A program made the translations under genes and the position numbers. The notes below the pieces were generated by a model. That model made no database searches. It worked only from the letters and a program-made list of their open reading frames with translations, and was not told the DNA's origin. A stretch of 31,494 nt of DNA from JAKAWW01 sp049965095. Its GTDB lineage: Archaea > Micrarchaeota > Micrarchaeia > Micrarchaeales > Micrarchaeaceae. The stretch is taken from positions 1 through 31,494 of the forward strand of contig JBMFWR010000008.1 in assembly GCA_049965095.1 (NCBI GenBank), read 5' to 3'. Of this stretch, positions 6,545 to 15,218 are shown piece by piece (the stretch's first letter is position 1; each line of letters begins with the position of its first letter).

Positions 6545-7846
6545 CTAGGGCTTGAACCTGTTTATCATCCTAGGATAGGGTATTGCATCGCGTATATGAT
6601 CTAAATTGAGCAGCCATTTTATGACGCGCTCGGTGCCAAGGCCAAAGCCTGCATGGGGCACAGAGCCGTATTTCCTCAAATCTATGTACCACGAATAGTT
6701 TTCAAGATTTAGCTTTGCTTCTTTCATTCGCTCGATAAGCTCGTCAAGCTTCCAGATCCTTTCGCTGCCACCTATTATCTCACCGTGCCCTTTTGGCGCC
6801 TGCATGTCCGCGCACAGCACGGTTCTAGGATCCTTTGGGTTCACAGGCATGTAGAAAGCCTTTATCTCCTTTGGCCAGCTGTGCACAAAGATGGGCTTGT
6901 CTTCTTCCATTGTAAGGAACCTTTCGTCCTCAACGCCAAAATCGTCGCCCCACTGCTTTTTGCTGCCTTTTTGATTCAGTATATCTATTGCTTGCTCGTA
7001 GCTTATGCGCTTGAACGGCGCCCTTATCTTTTTTAGATCGTCAATGTTTACATTAAGCTTGCCTAATACCTCTTCATCATTTTTTACCATTTTTGCAACA
7101 ACATAGCTTACCAGCGACTCTTGCAGCTTCATGTTCTTGTCATTGTTGAAATACGCCATTTCCGGCTCAAGGTGCCAGTATTCGGCAAGATGCTTTACCG
7201 TTCTGGATTTTTCGGCCCTGTATGAAGGCGCGAATGAGTATACTTTTTCCAGCGCGTATATCATTGATTCTGCGTATAGCTGCGACGATTCTGTAAGGTA
7301 AACCTTGTTGCCGAAATAGTCCACATTAAACAGGTTTGCGCCAGTCTCACCGCCTGCAACGGTTATCAGCGGTGGGGTTATCTCAAAAAAGCCATTCTTG
7401 TCAAGGTACTCGCGAAGATACTTAAAAATGTGAGAGCGCATCTGCATTATGTATTTCATGCGTTCGCTCCTTATCCAAAGGTGCCTTATGTCCATGAGGT
7501 ACTCCGGGCTCTGGTATTCTGTAATAGGGAACTGCTCGCCACTGTGCAGCACCGCCAGCTCCTTTGTCTCAACCTCTTTTCCACCTGGAGCCCTCTCGTC
7601 TTTTTTTACTATACCTCTGAGTATAATGCTCGACTCGAGGTACGCCTTGTCAATGCTCTCCCATTCTTCTTTGCTCACAGCGCTCTTGTCTATCACACAT
7701 TGTATGGTACCACTTACATCACGTATAATGCAGAATATCTTGCCACCGCTACTCCTCTTTCTATAGATCCAGCCTTTAAGGACAACCTCCCCATCGCGTT
7801 TCAGTGCATCGCTCACATGAACGCTTTTTCCATATATGCTGAGCAT
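6545..7846 (-). CDS. asnS: Asparaginyl-tRNA synthetase
   Basis: This 433-residue class IIb synthetase charges tRNA-Asn with Asn. An N-terminal OB-fold anticodon-binding domain (about 1-105) precedes the catalytic domain. FPITEYQSPEYLMDIRHLWIRS is the linker typical of AsnRS. Motif 2 lies around SYRAEKSRTVKHLAEYWHLE. APKGHGEIIGGSERI is an AsnRS-type catalytic block, and motif 3 is GFGLGTERVIKWL. The AsnRS rather than AspRS signatures imply direct Asn-tRNA formation. ATG 7846 is preceded by CCGGTGG (Shine-Dalgarno) and, further up, CATATAAACC (TATA), so it starts its own transcript, perhaps continuing into the kinase-like gene. Confidence 0.95.
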   Translation of the reverse strand: MLSIYGKSVHVSDALKRDGEVVLKGWIYRKRSSGGKIFCIIRDVSGTIQCVIDKSAVSKEEWESIDKAYLESSIILRGIVKKDERAPGGKEVETKELAVLHSGEQFPITEYQSPEYLMDIRHLWIRSERMKYIMQMRSHIFKYLREYLDKNGFFEITPPLITVAGGETGANLFNVDYFGNKVYLTESSQLYAESMIYALEKVYSFAPSYRAEKSRTVKHLAEYWHLEPEMAYFNNDKNMKLQESLVSYVVAKMVKNDEEVLGKLNVNIDDLKKIRAPFKRISYEQAIDILNQKGSKKQWGDDFGVEDERFLTMEEDKPIFVHSWPKEIKAFYMPVNPKDPRTVLCADMQAPKGHGEIIGGSERIWKLDELIERMKEAKLNLENYSWYIDLRKYGSVPHAGFGLGTERVIKWLLNLDHIRDAIPYPRMINRFKP

Positions 7847-7911
7847 AAAACCACCGGTTTATAAATAAAATGCAAGGTTTATATGCGTTTTCTTCATACG
7901 ATGAATAAGAA

Positions 7912-9753
7912 TTATATTGCAAGTATGATCAGTGCAGCGATTATGAAAGCCCCTGCTATTATCACAGGCACAAGCACCTTTGCAATTTCATATACAGAAT
8001 TGAGGACTGCGCCAATTCTTTCTCTTGCATTTTGCCCCCATATCTTGAAATTCCTAATTTTTTGGGTGTAGTAATAGCATCTAACTTCCTCTATATCGGC
8101 TATCGCTGCGCTCACAGCTTTGTCAATAATCTTTAGCAGTTCTCTCTGGCTTGAATGCCTGCCAAGCACATTTGCTGCATCAAGATCAAGCTTGTTTACC
8201 ATGTGCGTGTCAGTAGTGTAAACTTCAGCATTAATTCCATATTTTTCCTTCACGTGGTTTATTATCGCTGCCCTTAGCTTAGGCAGCATGTTGTTTGCGT
8301 TGAAGTAGATGATTGCATACTTGAATCCGTTGAATGCGAATATTGCAACATTCAAATTGCCAGGCGCAAGATCTTTTGGCCTGCCCATTGCATTGAATAG
8401 CTCTACCGAAGCAATACCTAACCTTATCGATCTGGTTTTGTGGATTGGCTTGCCAAGCTTTTCAATTGCGCTCAAATATTCTCTTGCAAGATTTGAATTT
8501 GCGGTTACCCCGGCAAGCTCGCTCGGGGGCGCCGTTTCGTACCTTGAATTATGCGCATCTATCACAGCTGCTTTGCCGAATATTCCTTCAAGCTTGCTTT
8601 TAATCGACATGCCGACAGCAGGCTCAACATCTTCCGTTACTCTTGGCGCCCTGGTAAAAGTCGCAAGGCCGAAACCACCAAAAGCAAGCACGCTGAGAGA
8701 TGCGCTGCCGTATTTTGATTCGTAAAAGCTGCACCTTGTAGTACCATTCTGCATTAATGCACTTCTCACGCTTTTTTCCAAGGTCTTTTCGAGCATTGAA
8801 ATTTGAGAAGACGCTATGGGATTGTTGTCCACATTTACGGCGCCATGCATTGCGAACAGAGGCGCCTTGTACTTATAAGAGCCAAACCTTTCAAGCATAT
8901 ACGGGAAGTTGCTGCCACCAAGCGTACCCATTGGGCCATAGTGTATCTCTGGCAGGAAGAATATGCCTTTGATCTTGCTGCCCTTCTTGAATACTATAGT
9001 GCTTGTGTCGACTGTGCTGTTTACCCCTATCCTTGCAATCCCGAACGGCGGATTTACATCAATATTGAATAGCCAATTTTGCACGAACTGCGACATCGTG
9101 TCTATACCCTGGAAGCCTATGCTTTTCTTGAACGGCTTGTTGAATATGTAGAGTATCATATAGCTCATTACCAGGAATATTAGTATGCCTGCGTATAGCT
9201 TTAACAGAAGCACGTTTATCGGCGTATTGAATGAAAATATGAACTTGCTGTATGGTATGTATACAAGTATATTGAGCGTGGGCTGTATAAGCGGCAATAT
9301 TACCCCGCTTTTTTGCCTGCCCAATATCACCTTGTTTATGAAAAACCACCAGCCGAATATGCTTGCGTCGCCGACAATGATTATGGCAGAAGCAAGCGCA
9401 TAGTTATGCGCTATCGCATAAATGGCATTGCCAAGCAGCATGAACACCGAATACGCGGCAACGCCCACAAAGGCTATAAACAACACATGCTTAAGCAGCA
9501 CGTATCTCTTTAATGCCTTGAATATTATCACTGTAATAAGCGTGGGCAGCACAAGCACGAAAGTTCCAGTTACCATTCCAGTTATTATAATATGAAGCAG
9601 GGCATAGTGCATAGGGTATTCCATAAGCGCAACAGCACCTATGCCAACAGCAATTCCAAGCAAAAAGAGTATTGTAAGCATGACCTGAACGTGAGGTATG
9701 CCTTTCATAAAGATGCTGTTGTCGCCGAAAGGGTCTGAAGGCTTCTTAGCCAT
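7912..9753 (-). CDS. DUF2070 membrane protein (ceramidase-superfamily-like)
   Basis: This 613-residue protein has about seven hydrophobic helices in the first ~220 residues, a soluble domain from ~230 to ~580, and a terminal hydrophobic helix (about 590-611). The soluble part carries FLPEIHYGPMGTLGGSNFPYML, LFAMHGAVNVDNNPI, VIDAHNS and TDTHMVN, the conserved His/Asp/Asn blocks of the archaeal DUF2070 family (COG3356), which has been likened to neutral ceramidases. Lipid hydrolysis is plausible but unproven. It lies 12 nt downstream of the cis-prenyltransferase gene and is probably co-transcribed, which may hint at a role in polyprenyl lipid turnover or transport. Confidence 0.88.
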   Translation of the reverse strand: MAKKPSDPFGDNSIFMKGIPHVQVMLTILFLLGIAVGIGAVALMEYPMHYALLHIIITGMVTGTFVLVLPTLITVIIFKALKRYVLLKHVLFIAFVGVAAYSVFMLLGNAIYAIAHNYALASAIIIVGDASIFGWWFFINKVILGRQKSGVILPLIQPTLNILVYIPYSKFIFSFNTPINVLLLKLYAGILIFLVMSYMILYIFNKPFKKSIGFQGIDTMSQFVQNWLFNIDVNPPFGIARIGVNSTVDTSTIVFKKGSKIKGIFFLPEIHYGPMGTLGGSNFPYMLERFGSYKYKAPLFAMHGAVNVDNNPIASSQISMLEKTLEKSVRSALMQNGTTRCSFYESKYGSASLSVLAFGGFGLATFTRAPRVTEDVEPAVGMSIKSKLEGIFGKAAVIDAHNSRYETAPPSELAGVTANSNLAREYLSAIEKLGKPIHKTRSIRLGIASVELFNAMGRPKDLAPGNLNVAIFAFNGFKYAIIYFNANNMLPKLRAAIINHVKEKYGINAEVYTTDTHMVNKLDLDAANVLGRHSSQRELLKIIDKAVSAAIADIEEVRCYYYTQKIRNFKIWGQNARERIGAVLNSVYEIAKVLVPVIIAGAFIIAALIILAI

Positions 9754-9765
9754 TTAAACACACGC

Positions 9766-10482
9766 CTATTTGCCGAACCTTCTCTCCCTGCTGGAATAAT
9801 CCTGCACGGCTTCAACAAGGTCCGCCTTTTCAAAATCCGGCCAATATTTCTTGGAGAAATAAAGCTCAGAATATGCTATCTGCCATGGCATAAGGCCAGA
9901 AGTACGCATCTCGCCAGATGTTCTTATAACTAGATCTACATCGGGCACTTCGTTTGTAATCAGGCTGCGTTCTATCTCCTCGGCGCTTATGTCAATGTTT
10001 CTGTTCCTGTACTTGTTCAAAATGCGCCTCGCGGCATGCACGATATCGTCCTTGCCTCCATACCCTATCAACAGGTTTATTGTAAAATCCTTGTAATCTT
10101 TTGTTTTTTTATGGAGCTCGAGAAGCGCTTTCCTTACCTCTACGGGCAAGCTGCGAAGATTCCCTATTATATTTACCCTTGTCTGATTGTCCTTTAGCAT
10201 TCTAAGAATGCTCGGATCCCTTGCAGCCTTTACGTATATCCTAAACAGCACGCTAAGCTCCTCCTTGCTCCTGTTGCGCAGATTCTCTGAGGAAAGCGCC
10301 CAAACGGTAAGCATTTTGACCCCAAGCCCTTTAGCCCATATGCTAAACCTGACGAATTTCTTGACACCCAAATTATATCCATTGAATAGGTTAAATTTGT
10401 GTGAACGAGCCCATCGTCTGTTCCCATCAGGTATCAGCGCGATGTGGGATGGTACTTTCTCACTAGTTGCCCTTTTAGCCAT
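9766..10482 (-). CDS. uppS: Cis-prenyltransferase (undecaprenyl/dehydrodolichyl diphosphate synthase family)
   Basis: This 238-residue enzyme extends prenyl diphosphates with isopentenyl diphosphate to make long cis-polyprenyl carriers, in archaea usually the dolichol precursor. HIALIPDGNRRWA (Asp about 19) is the diphosphate-binding motif. FSIWAKGLGVKMLTVWALSSEN follows. The C-terminal block RTSGEMRTSGLMPWQIAYSELYF ... WPDF binds isopentenyl diphosphate. Length is normal. ATG 10482 has AAGTGGTC just upstream and a TATA (GTTTATATTG) about 25-30 nt up. It leads an operon with the DUF2070 protein and diverges from rfcL. Confidence 0.94.
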   Translation of the reverse strand: MAKRATSEKVPSHIALIPDGNRRWARSHKFNLFNGYNLGVKKFVRFSIWAKGLGVKMLTVWALSSENLRNRSKEELSVLFRIYVKAARDPSILRMLKDNQTRVNIIGNLRSLPVEVRKALLELHKKTKDYKDFTINLLIGYGGKDDIVHAARRILNKYRNRNIDISAEEIERSLITNEVPDVDLVIRTSGEMRTSGLMPWQIAYSELYFSKKYWPDFEKADLVEAVQDYSSRERRFGK

Positions 10483-10502
10483 ATGACCACTTGGTATAAG
10501 TA

Positions 10503-10537
10503 CAATATAAACTTATGGGCATTATTATTTAAATATT
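10503..10537. promoter_or_regulatory. Back-to-back TATA boxes for uppS (-) and rfcL (+)
   Basis: The 79-bp divergent gap holds two A/T boxes. CAATATAAAC at 10503-10512 reads GTTTATATTG toward uppS, about 20-30 nt from its start. TTTAAATATT at 10528-10537 lies about 25-34 nt before the rfcL ATG at 10562, predicting a leaderless or very short-leader rfcL mRNA. Assigned from position only. Confidence 0.5.
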
Positions 10538-10561
10538 AGCGCAAACCAATTATAGTCAGAG

Positions 10562-11848
10562 ATGGAGCTTTTGCTCCCTAAAGCTTTTCTATCAGGTCAA
10601 GCGGTGTCTAATCTGGGATCAAAAGATTTTAGGATAGAGGATTTCTACAGGGTCGAATCATTCGAAGACCTGTTCGGGAATAGCGAAGCCATATCGAAGG
10701 TGCGCATGTTTGCGGCAGAGATAAAGGCAGGCAAAAAAAGAAGACCTTTGCTCCTTTACGGACCTTCTGGCACAGGCAAAACTTCTCTTGTGCTGCTGCT
10801 TGCACGCATTGAAGGCTGGAATGTGATAGAGTTCAATGCAAGCGACTATAGGGACAAGGACTCAATTACTATGAAGCTCCTTCCAGCATCTACTTCATCA
10901 ACGCTTTTCGGAAACAAAAACATAATATTCATGGATGAGATAGACGAGCTTGCAACGAGATTTGACAAGGGAGCAAATTCTGCCATAATAGAGCTGATAG
11001 AGAAGTCAAAGCATCCGATAATATTCACAGCGAATGACCGCTGGAGCCAGAAGATATCATTCCTCAGGGACAAAGTTGACTATGTAGAATTCAAAAAATT
11101 AGGCAAGCTCGAGCTGGAAAACCTGATAAATCACATATGCAAAAAATTCGGAGCTGAAATAAGCAAGGATAATGTTGAGGTTATAGTGCAAATGTCAAAT
11201 GGAGATGCAAGAAGCGCCATAAACGACCTTTTTGCGGTTTTGGGCAGCACCGAAGATGCTTATGACATAATCGGCATAAGAGATAGGAAGATAGACGTTT
11301 TTAATCTTCTTGATCATATATTCCTTGCAAACAGCTTTGCAGGGCCGCTGCGCGCCCTGGCCAGCACAGATCTTGAAAATGACATGGTAATGAACTGGAT
11401 AGAGGAGAACATTCCGGCACGCTATCTGTATGATAAGGATCTTGCAAAAGGGCTAGACATGCTCTCATATGCATCGCTTTTCTACAATCTTGCTTCAAAG
11501 AGCCAGTATTACACTTATTGGAGATACGCAAATGCGTTTATGGCAAGCGGAGTCGCACTTGCAAAAACCAGAACGGCAAGCGTTTCCCAGAGGTACGCTT
11601 TCCCAAGGGTAATAAAGCAGCTCAGCGGAACCAAGGCTTCAAGAAACCAGGCTCTTTCAATAGCGTCAAAGCTTCAAAGGGTGCTCCATTCGAGCAGGCG
11701 CCGTCTTGTGCACTACGAGATGAAAGTTCTGGCCCAGCTGGTAAGGAAGGAAATAGAGGCAGGAGCTACAAAAGACAATATTTATGATTTGATGGAATAT
11801 TCTTATGGACTTGCAAAAACAGAAACGGAATTCCTTGCATCGTATTGA
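10562..11848 (+). CDS. rfcL: Replication factor C large subunit (clamp loader)
   Basis: This 428-residue AAA+ ATPase works with RfcS to load PCNA. Walker A is GPSGTGKT (67-74), Walker B IIFMDEID (121-128), sensor 1 IIFTANDRW (about 155-163), and NGDARSAINDL is the sensor 2 region. The helical collar region follows (about 240-428). The N-terminal RFC box is divergent: IEDFYRVESFEDLFGN takes the place of the usual WxxKYRPxxxxDxxGN, keeping Tyr-Arg but not Trp or Pro, after a ~23-residue extension. No clear PIP box is seen at the C-terminus (...TETEFLASY). Convergent with the DHH nuclease gene (3-nt gap). Confidence 0.93.
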   Translation: MELLLPKAFLSGQAVSNLGSKDFRIEDFYRVESFEDLFGNSEAISKVRMFAAEIKAGKKRRPLLLYGPSGTGKTSLVLLLARIEGWNVIEFNASDYRDKDSITMKLLPASTSSTLFGNKNIIFMDEIDELATRFDKGANSAIIELIEKSKHPIIFTANDRWSQKISFLRDKVDYVEFKKLGKLELENLINHICKKFGAEISKDNVEVIVQMSNGDARSAINDLFAVLGSTEDAYDIIGIRDRKIDVFNLLDHIFLANSFAGPLRALASTDLENDMVMNWIEENIPARYLYDKDLAKGLDMLSYASLFYNLASKSQYYTYWRYANAFMASGVALAKTRTASVSQRYAFPRVIKQLSGTKASRNQALSIASKLQRVLHSSRRRLVHYEMKVLAQLVRKEIEAGATKDNIYDLMEYSYGLAKTETEFLASY

Positions 11849-11851
11849 AGC

Positions 11852-13213
11852 TTATTTATGCACACCAAGCATTCCAAGAAGCATATCTATCGCGTTAGCC
11901 ATGTTGTCTCTTGCTGTTCTTATGCTTGCAGCTTCGCTGTGCCCCCCTCCGCTTATCATACCTTTCGTGCTCCTTTCAAGCTCCCTTATTTTTCCCAATA
12001 TATCTATTTCGTTGCTTATGCTTTTGCTCAGCCTTATCGATATGAAGCTTCCGAAGTGCACTAGCGTTATGGTCCTAGGGCCAAAAATTTCTTCGAATTT
12101 TCTTTGAAGCGCAGAGCTAAACCTCCCAGGAAGAGGATATTCCGAAACATCACTTGCGATGTCATTAAAGTCGACAACATGAATACCTATGCCGCTTACG
12201 GCTTTATAAGAATGCACCGCTTCTATGCCTTTGCTTATCGCTTCTGCCATAAGATTCTTTGCATTACGGTAGATGCTTTCCAGCTTTTCCTCTTCTGTAA
12301 CAGATTGCTCTATATACTGGATTGAAGGCTGCTTGCTGCTTTTTTTAGATGAAGTAATATAATCCAAAGCTACCGCAATCTTTTCGGCTTTTTCTGTATT
12401 GTTATAAATTGCATACTCGCTGAAGTCACTTATGAAGGATGCCTGCTGGAAAATGCTCAAGTCTAGACCTGAGATAAGCTCTCCGAATATGGCTCCAAGC
12501 GCCCCGGCAGTAAAATTTGAATCGCCACCATGCTCCCACGGGTTTGCATACATTTGGGGCTTAATCTTTTCAAACCCACTATATGGAACATGATGATCGA
12601 GCCATATTATATCATAGTTTTTGGCTGCTTTTTTAACGCTTTCTTCACTTTCAGGCGAAGTGCCAAAATCTATCATAATCAAAGTAGGCTTCAATAAGCT
12701 TTCAAAATTTCCGAAATAAACCATGTCTTCATAGAGCTCGTCTATACCGTATGCTATGCTCCTGTTCATACGCCATGCGAAGTGCTCTCTTATGTTGTTT
12801 TTCGCACATGCTTGCGAGATTGCTTTGTAAAGCGCCACGGCACCACTTGCGCCATCCCCGTCATTGTGGTACCTCACAACAACTGGCGCGCCTGAAACGA
12901 TCTTCTTTGCAAGTATAATTGCTGATTGATCCAATATGCCAATCATGCCAGAAACCGCTTTCAAATGCCCATTCGAATACGTTTGCAATATGCGCTGCTT
13001 GTTGCTTCCATCGTAAACTTTTCCAGATATTGAGTTGATAAGCATTTCGGCCCTGCGCTTTGCTTCCTCACTTGCTGTTTTTCCAATTGCGTAATCTGCA
13101 TCAAAGCCTTGGCTCGTGCAATATGATGTACTGGCGTTTATGATGCAGTATTCGTCCTCCACAGGATTTGCAGCGCGCTTTACTGATGTCACTATACCTT
13201 TACTGGCTTCCAT
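11852..13213 (-). CDS. DHH-family phosphoesterase, archaeal RecJ-like nuclease
   Basis: The family includes RecJ/GAN/Cdc45-type single-strand exonucleases. HNDGDGAS is motif I (metal-binding Asp pair), MIDFG supplies the motif II Asp, and WLDHHVP is the DHH motif. The C-terminal GGGHSEAAS is the DHHA1 substrate-binding loop. All expected metal ligands are present, so it should be active rather than Cdc45-like. ATG 13213 (MEASKG...) begins 12 nt after the upstream stop codon. A longer GTG start at 13246 would overlap that gene by 22 nt and add 11 residues. Last gene of the three-gene operon 15059-11852. Confidence 0.88.
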   Translation of the reverse strand: MEASKGIVTSVKRAANPVEDEYCIINASTSYCTSQGFDADYAIGKTASEEAKRRAEMLINSISGKVYDGSNKQRILQTYSNGHLKAVSGMIGILDQSAIILAKKIVSGAPVVVRYHNDGDGASGAVALYKAISQACAKNNIREHFAWRMNRSIAYGIDELYEDMVYFGNFESLLKPTLIMIDFGTSPESEESVKKAAKNYDIIWLDHHVPYSGFEKIKPQMYANPWEHGGDSNFTAGALGAIFGELISGLDLSIFQQASFISDFSEYAIYNNTEKAEKIAVALDYITSSKKSSKQPSIQYIEQSVTEEEKLESIYRNAKNLMAEAISKGIEAVHSYKAVSGIGIHVVDFNDIASDVSEYPLPGRFSSALQRKFEEIFGPRTITLVHFGSFISIRLSKSISNEIDILGKIRELERSTKGMISGGGHSEAASIRTARDNMANAIDMLLGMLGVHK

Positions 13214-13224
13214 ATTTGTCTGCC

Positions 13225-14322
13225 TTATTTGACGCTGCTTAAGCACGCATCCATTGCTGTCTTATTGGTCATGTAGTTGCAGTAGCTGCTCATATTGTAT
13301 GTAGATGCTATCGTATATATGCAGTTGTCCCTAAAGGTGCTATTGCTTATCAGGGAGCACTCGGTCACATTTTTTGTGCTTAACGCCTTGCTGCTTATTA
13401 CTCCGTAAATGCATATGTTTTTCAAGTCGCCTGAAAGGGAGGAGCATTGGGAAACATTAAGACTTGTACTGTTGCTTTTTGAAGTGCGGTTATAGCTTAT
13501 GAAATAATATTGGCACAACGTGCGCGCATAGCCGCTGTCAAAATTGCATATAGTGCTGTTGTGTGTCCCAACCGCAATCCGCATGTAGCATATGCCTTGT
13601 GGCGTAATATTGTATTCGTAAGCAGTCAATGTCGCAGCCAAGCCATAGCTGTAAGAGGAATTTGTTGGCATCATATACCCCAAGAAAGCACTCTTGGTGG
13701 CATTTGGAAGGTACGCACAGAGAGTATAGTTACCTGATGAAATTGCAGCCTTGTAGTAATGCATATAGGTGCAGTTTTGTTTCGCTGATTCATTCTCTAT
13801 TAGGCCACATATACTCTCATTGCTAAAGCCGGTTTTATTCGCATAGCTGTAAAGGCATGAAGAGTTGTATGGCGCTTGCAAAGCCAAGCACGCATTAACG
13901 CTATTCGCATTCAATGCTATAGTATCAAGGCAATCATTCCTCAGCATATCGGTTGAATTAATCTGTTTGCACAGGCTCATGTTCGAATCCTTTAATGCCA
14001 TATTATACGTGCACGAATCTCTTGCTTGCGGATTGTTTATATTTGCGCACATTGTTGCATTGTTGGTTGAATTTGCAAGATTTGTTATGCAGCCATATCT
14101 CGCCTGGGGCAATATTATGGATTCGCACTGCTTGAGAGGCGATTTTGAAGTATTCCCATTTAGCAATACAGTAATCGCTAAAGCGAGCATTATAATCGCT
14201 GCTGAAATCAAGATAACTTTTTTGTCCCTATCTGAGAGGGTTATTTTATAGGGAGCTCCTGATTGCTCGTTTTTTTTATTGTTGTCGCTGCTATCCTGGT
14301 AGCTTGCTCTGCCTTCTCTCAT
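13225..14322 (-). CDS. Membrane-anchored surface protein with Cys-pair repeats and many N-glycosylation sequons
   Basis: This 365-residue protein has a ~33-residue charged cytoplasmic start, one TM anchor (about 36-55, VILISAAIIMLALAITVLL), then a ~305-residue outside domain. That domain holds 20 Cys in a repeating C-x(9-13)-C-x(11-17)-C rhythm; units look like C..I.N...RD.C.Y..A......S.C and recur about eight times, best preserved at both ends. About 22 N-x-S/T sequons are spread through it. The function is unknown. Paired Cys suggest stacked disulfide-bonded helical repeats, and the sequons suggest dense N-glycosylation; both are inference. It lies 11 nt after the KaiC-like gene and its end meets the start of the DHH nuclease gene, so the three are probably one transcript. 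Confidence 0.82.
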   Translation of the reverse strand: MREGRASYQDSSDNNKKNEQSGAPYKITLSDRDKKVILISAAIIMLALAITVLLNGNTSKSPLKQCESIILPQARYGCITNLANSTNNATMCANINNPQARDSCTYNMALKDSNMSLCKQINSTDMLRNDCLDTIALNANSVNACLALQAPYNSSCLYSYANKTGFSNESICGLIENESAKQNCTYMHYYKAAISSGNYTLCAYLPNATKSAFLGYMMPTNSSYSYGLAATLTAYEYNITPQGICYMRIAVGTHNSTICNFDSGYARTLCQYYFISYNRTSKSNSTSLNVSQCSSLSGDLKNICIYGVISSKALSTKNVTECSLISNSTFRDNCIYTIASTYNMSSYCNYMTNKTAMDACLSSVK

Positions 14323-14333
14323 TAAACCTGCCT

Positions 14334-15059
14334 TTAATCTCCTGTGAACACCCTAAAACCTTCGCTTGTAATCTCGTATGGGGAAAGCATCCAGCTGTGG
14401 TTACTGCCGCGCATCTTCAAGACTTCCAGCGAAGGCTCTCTCCTGTTTTCAAGACTGCTCTGATACAAAGCGATTATTCCATCAAATATGAAGAATTCCT
14501 GGCTGAATTTGATGGCATCCCTTTCTGTGGAGGGTATGTCCGATGTTATAATACCAGTGACATTAAGGCGCCTTAAGCTCGATACTAATGATATCATAGC
14601 TTTCCTATAAGAAAAAGCGCTATCCATCATGAGCTTTATAATAGATATCGAATCTATAACTATTATCTTCGCGCCATTGGCCTTTATGATGCTCTCAATT
14701 TCGGAAAGTATGTTGCCGAAGCTGTACATTGTAGAATCTGTAGGAGTTGAAACCTTTAATGCTAGATCCTCGCCATTTACCACAAGCAACTTTTTCTCTA
14801 TTAATTTATCTATGCTATCAAAGGAAGAAAACGTGTATTTAGCGTTTTTTATTACTGTCTTTGGCTGCTCTTCCAGTGCTATGAATGCGGTTGGCACCCC
14901 ATTCTGGGCAGCATGATAAAGAATCTCAAAGCTTAGCAGAGTCTTGCCGGCCCCAGGACCTCCAGCCACCAAAACCTGGCTGCCTACTGGTATTCCCCCA
15001 AACAGAAGATTGTCAAGCCCATTGACACCTGTTTTGATCCTTTTAATTTCATCAGCCAT
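14334..15059 (-). CDS. KaiC-like RecA-superfamily ATPase (single KaiC domain)
   Basis: This 241-residue protein opens with RIKTGVNGLDNLLFGGIPVGSQVLVAGGPGAGKT. Walker A is GGPGAGKT (33-40) and Walker B is IIVIDS (132-137). ALEEQP near 61-66 carries the catalytic Glu pair. Archaeal single-domain KaiC/GvpD-like ATPases act in signalling or motility (FlaH is a relative) and are often uncharacterised. There is no HTH or second KaiC domain. It leads an operon with the Cys-repeat surface protein and DHH nuclease. A TATA-like TTTATTATATAATAC lies just upstream, so the leader is short. Confidence 0.9.
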   Translation of the reverse strand: MADEIKRIKTGVNGLDNLLFGGIPVGSQVLVAGGPGAGKTLLSFEILYHAAQNGVPTAFIALEEQPKTVIKNAKYTFSSFDSIDKLIEKKLLVVNGEDLALKVSTPTDSTMYSFGNILSEIESIIKANGAKIIVIDSISIIKLMMDSAFSYRKAMISLVSSLRRLNVTGIITSDIPSTERDAIKFSQEFFIFDGIIALYQSSLENRREPSLEVLKMRGSNHSWMLSPYEITSEGFRVFTGD

Positions 15060-15218
15060 TTAATCAGTATTATATAATAAATCACAATTAAAAACTTATT
15101 GCAAAATTATGTTCGCCCTGCTTGTTATGAATACGTCTTATGATGGCACTTTTCTTGCAATTCCAGTAAAAAAATAGTTAATAATATATATTTCACATTT
15201 TAATTAATACCTGATTGC

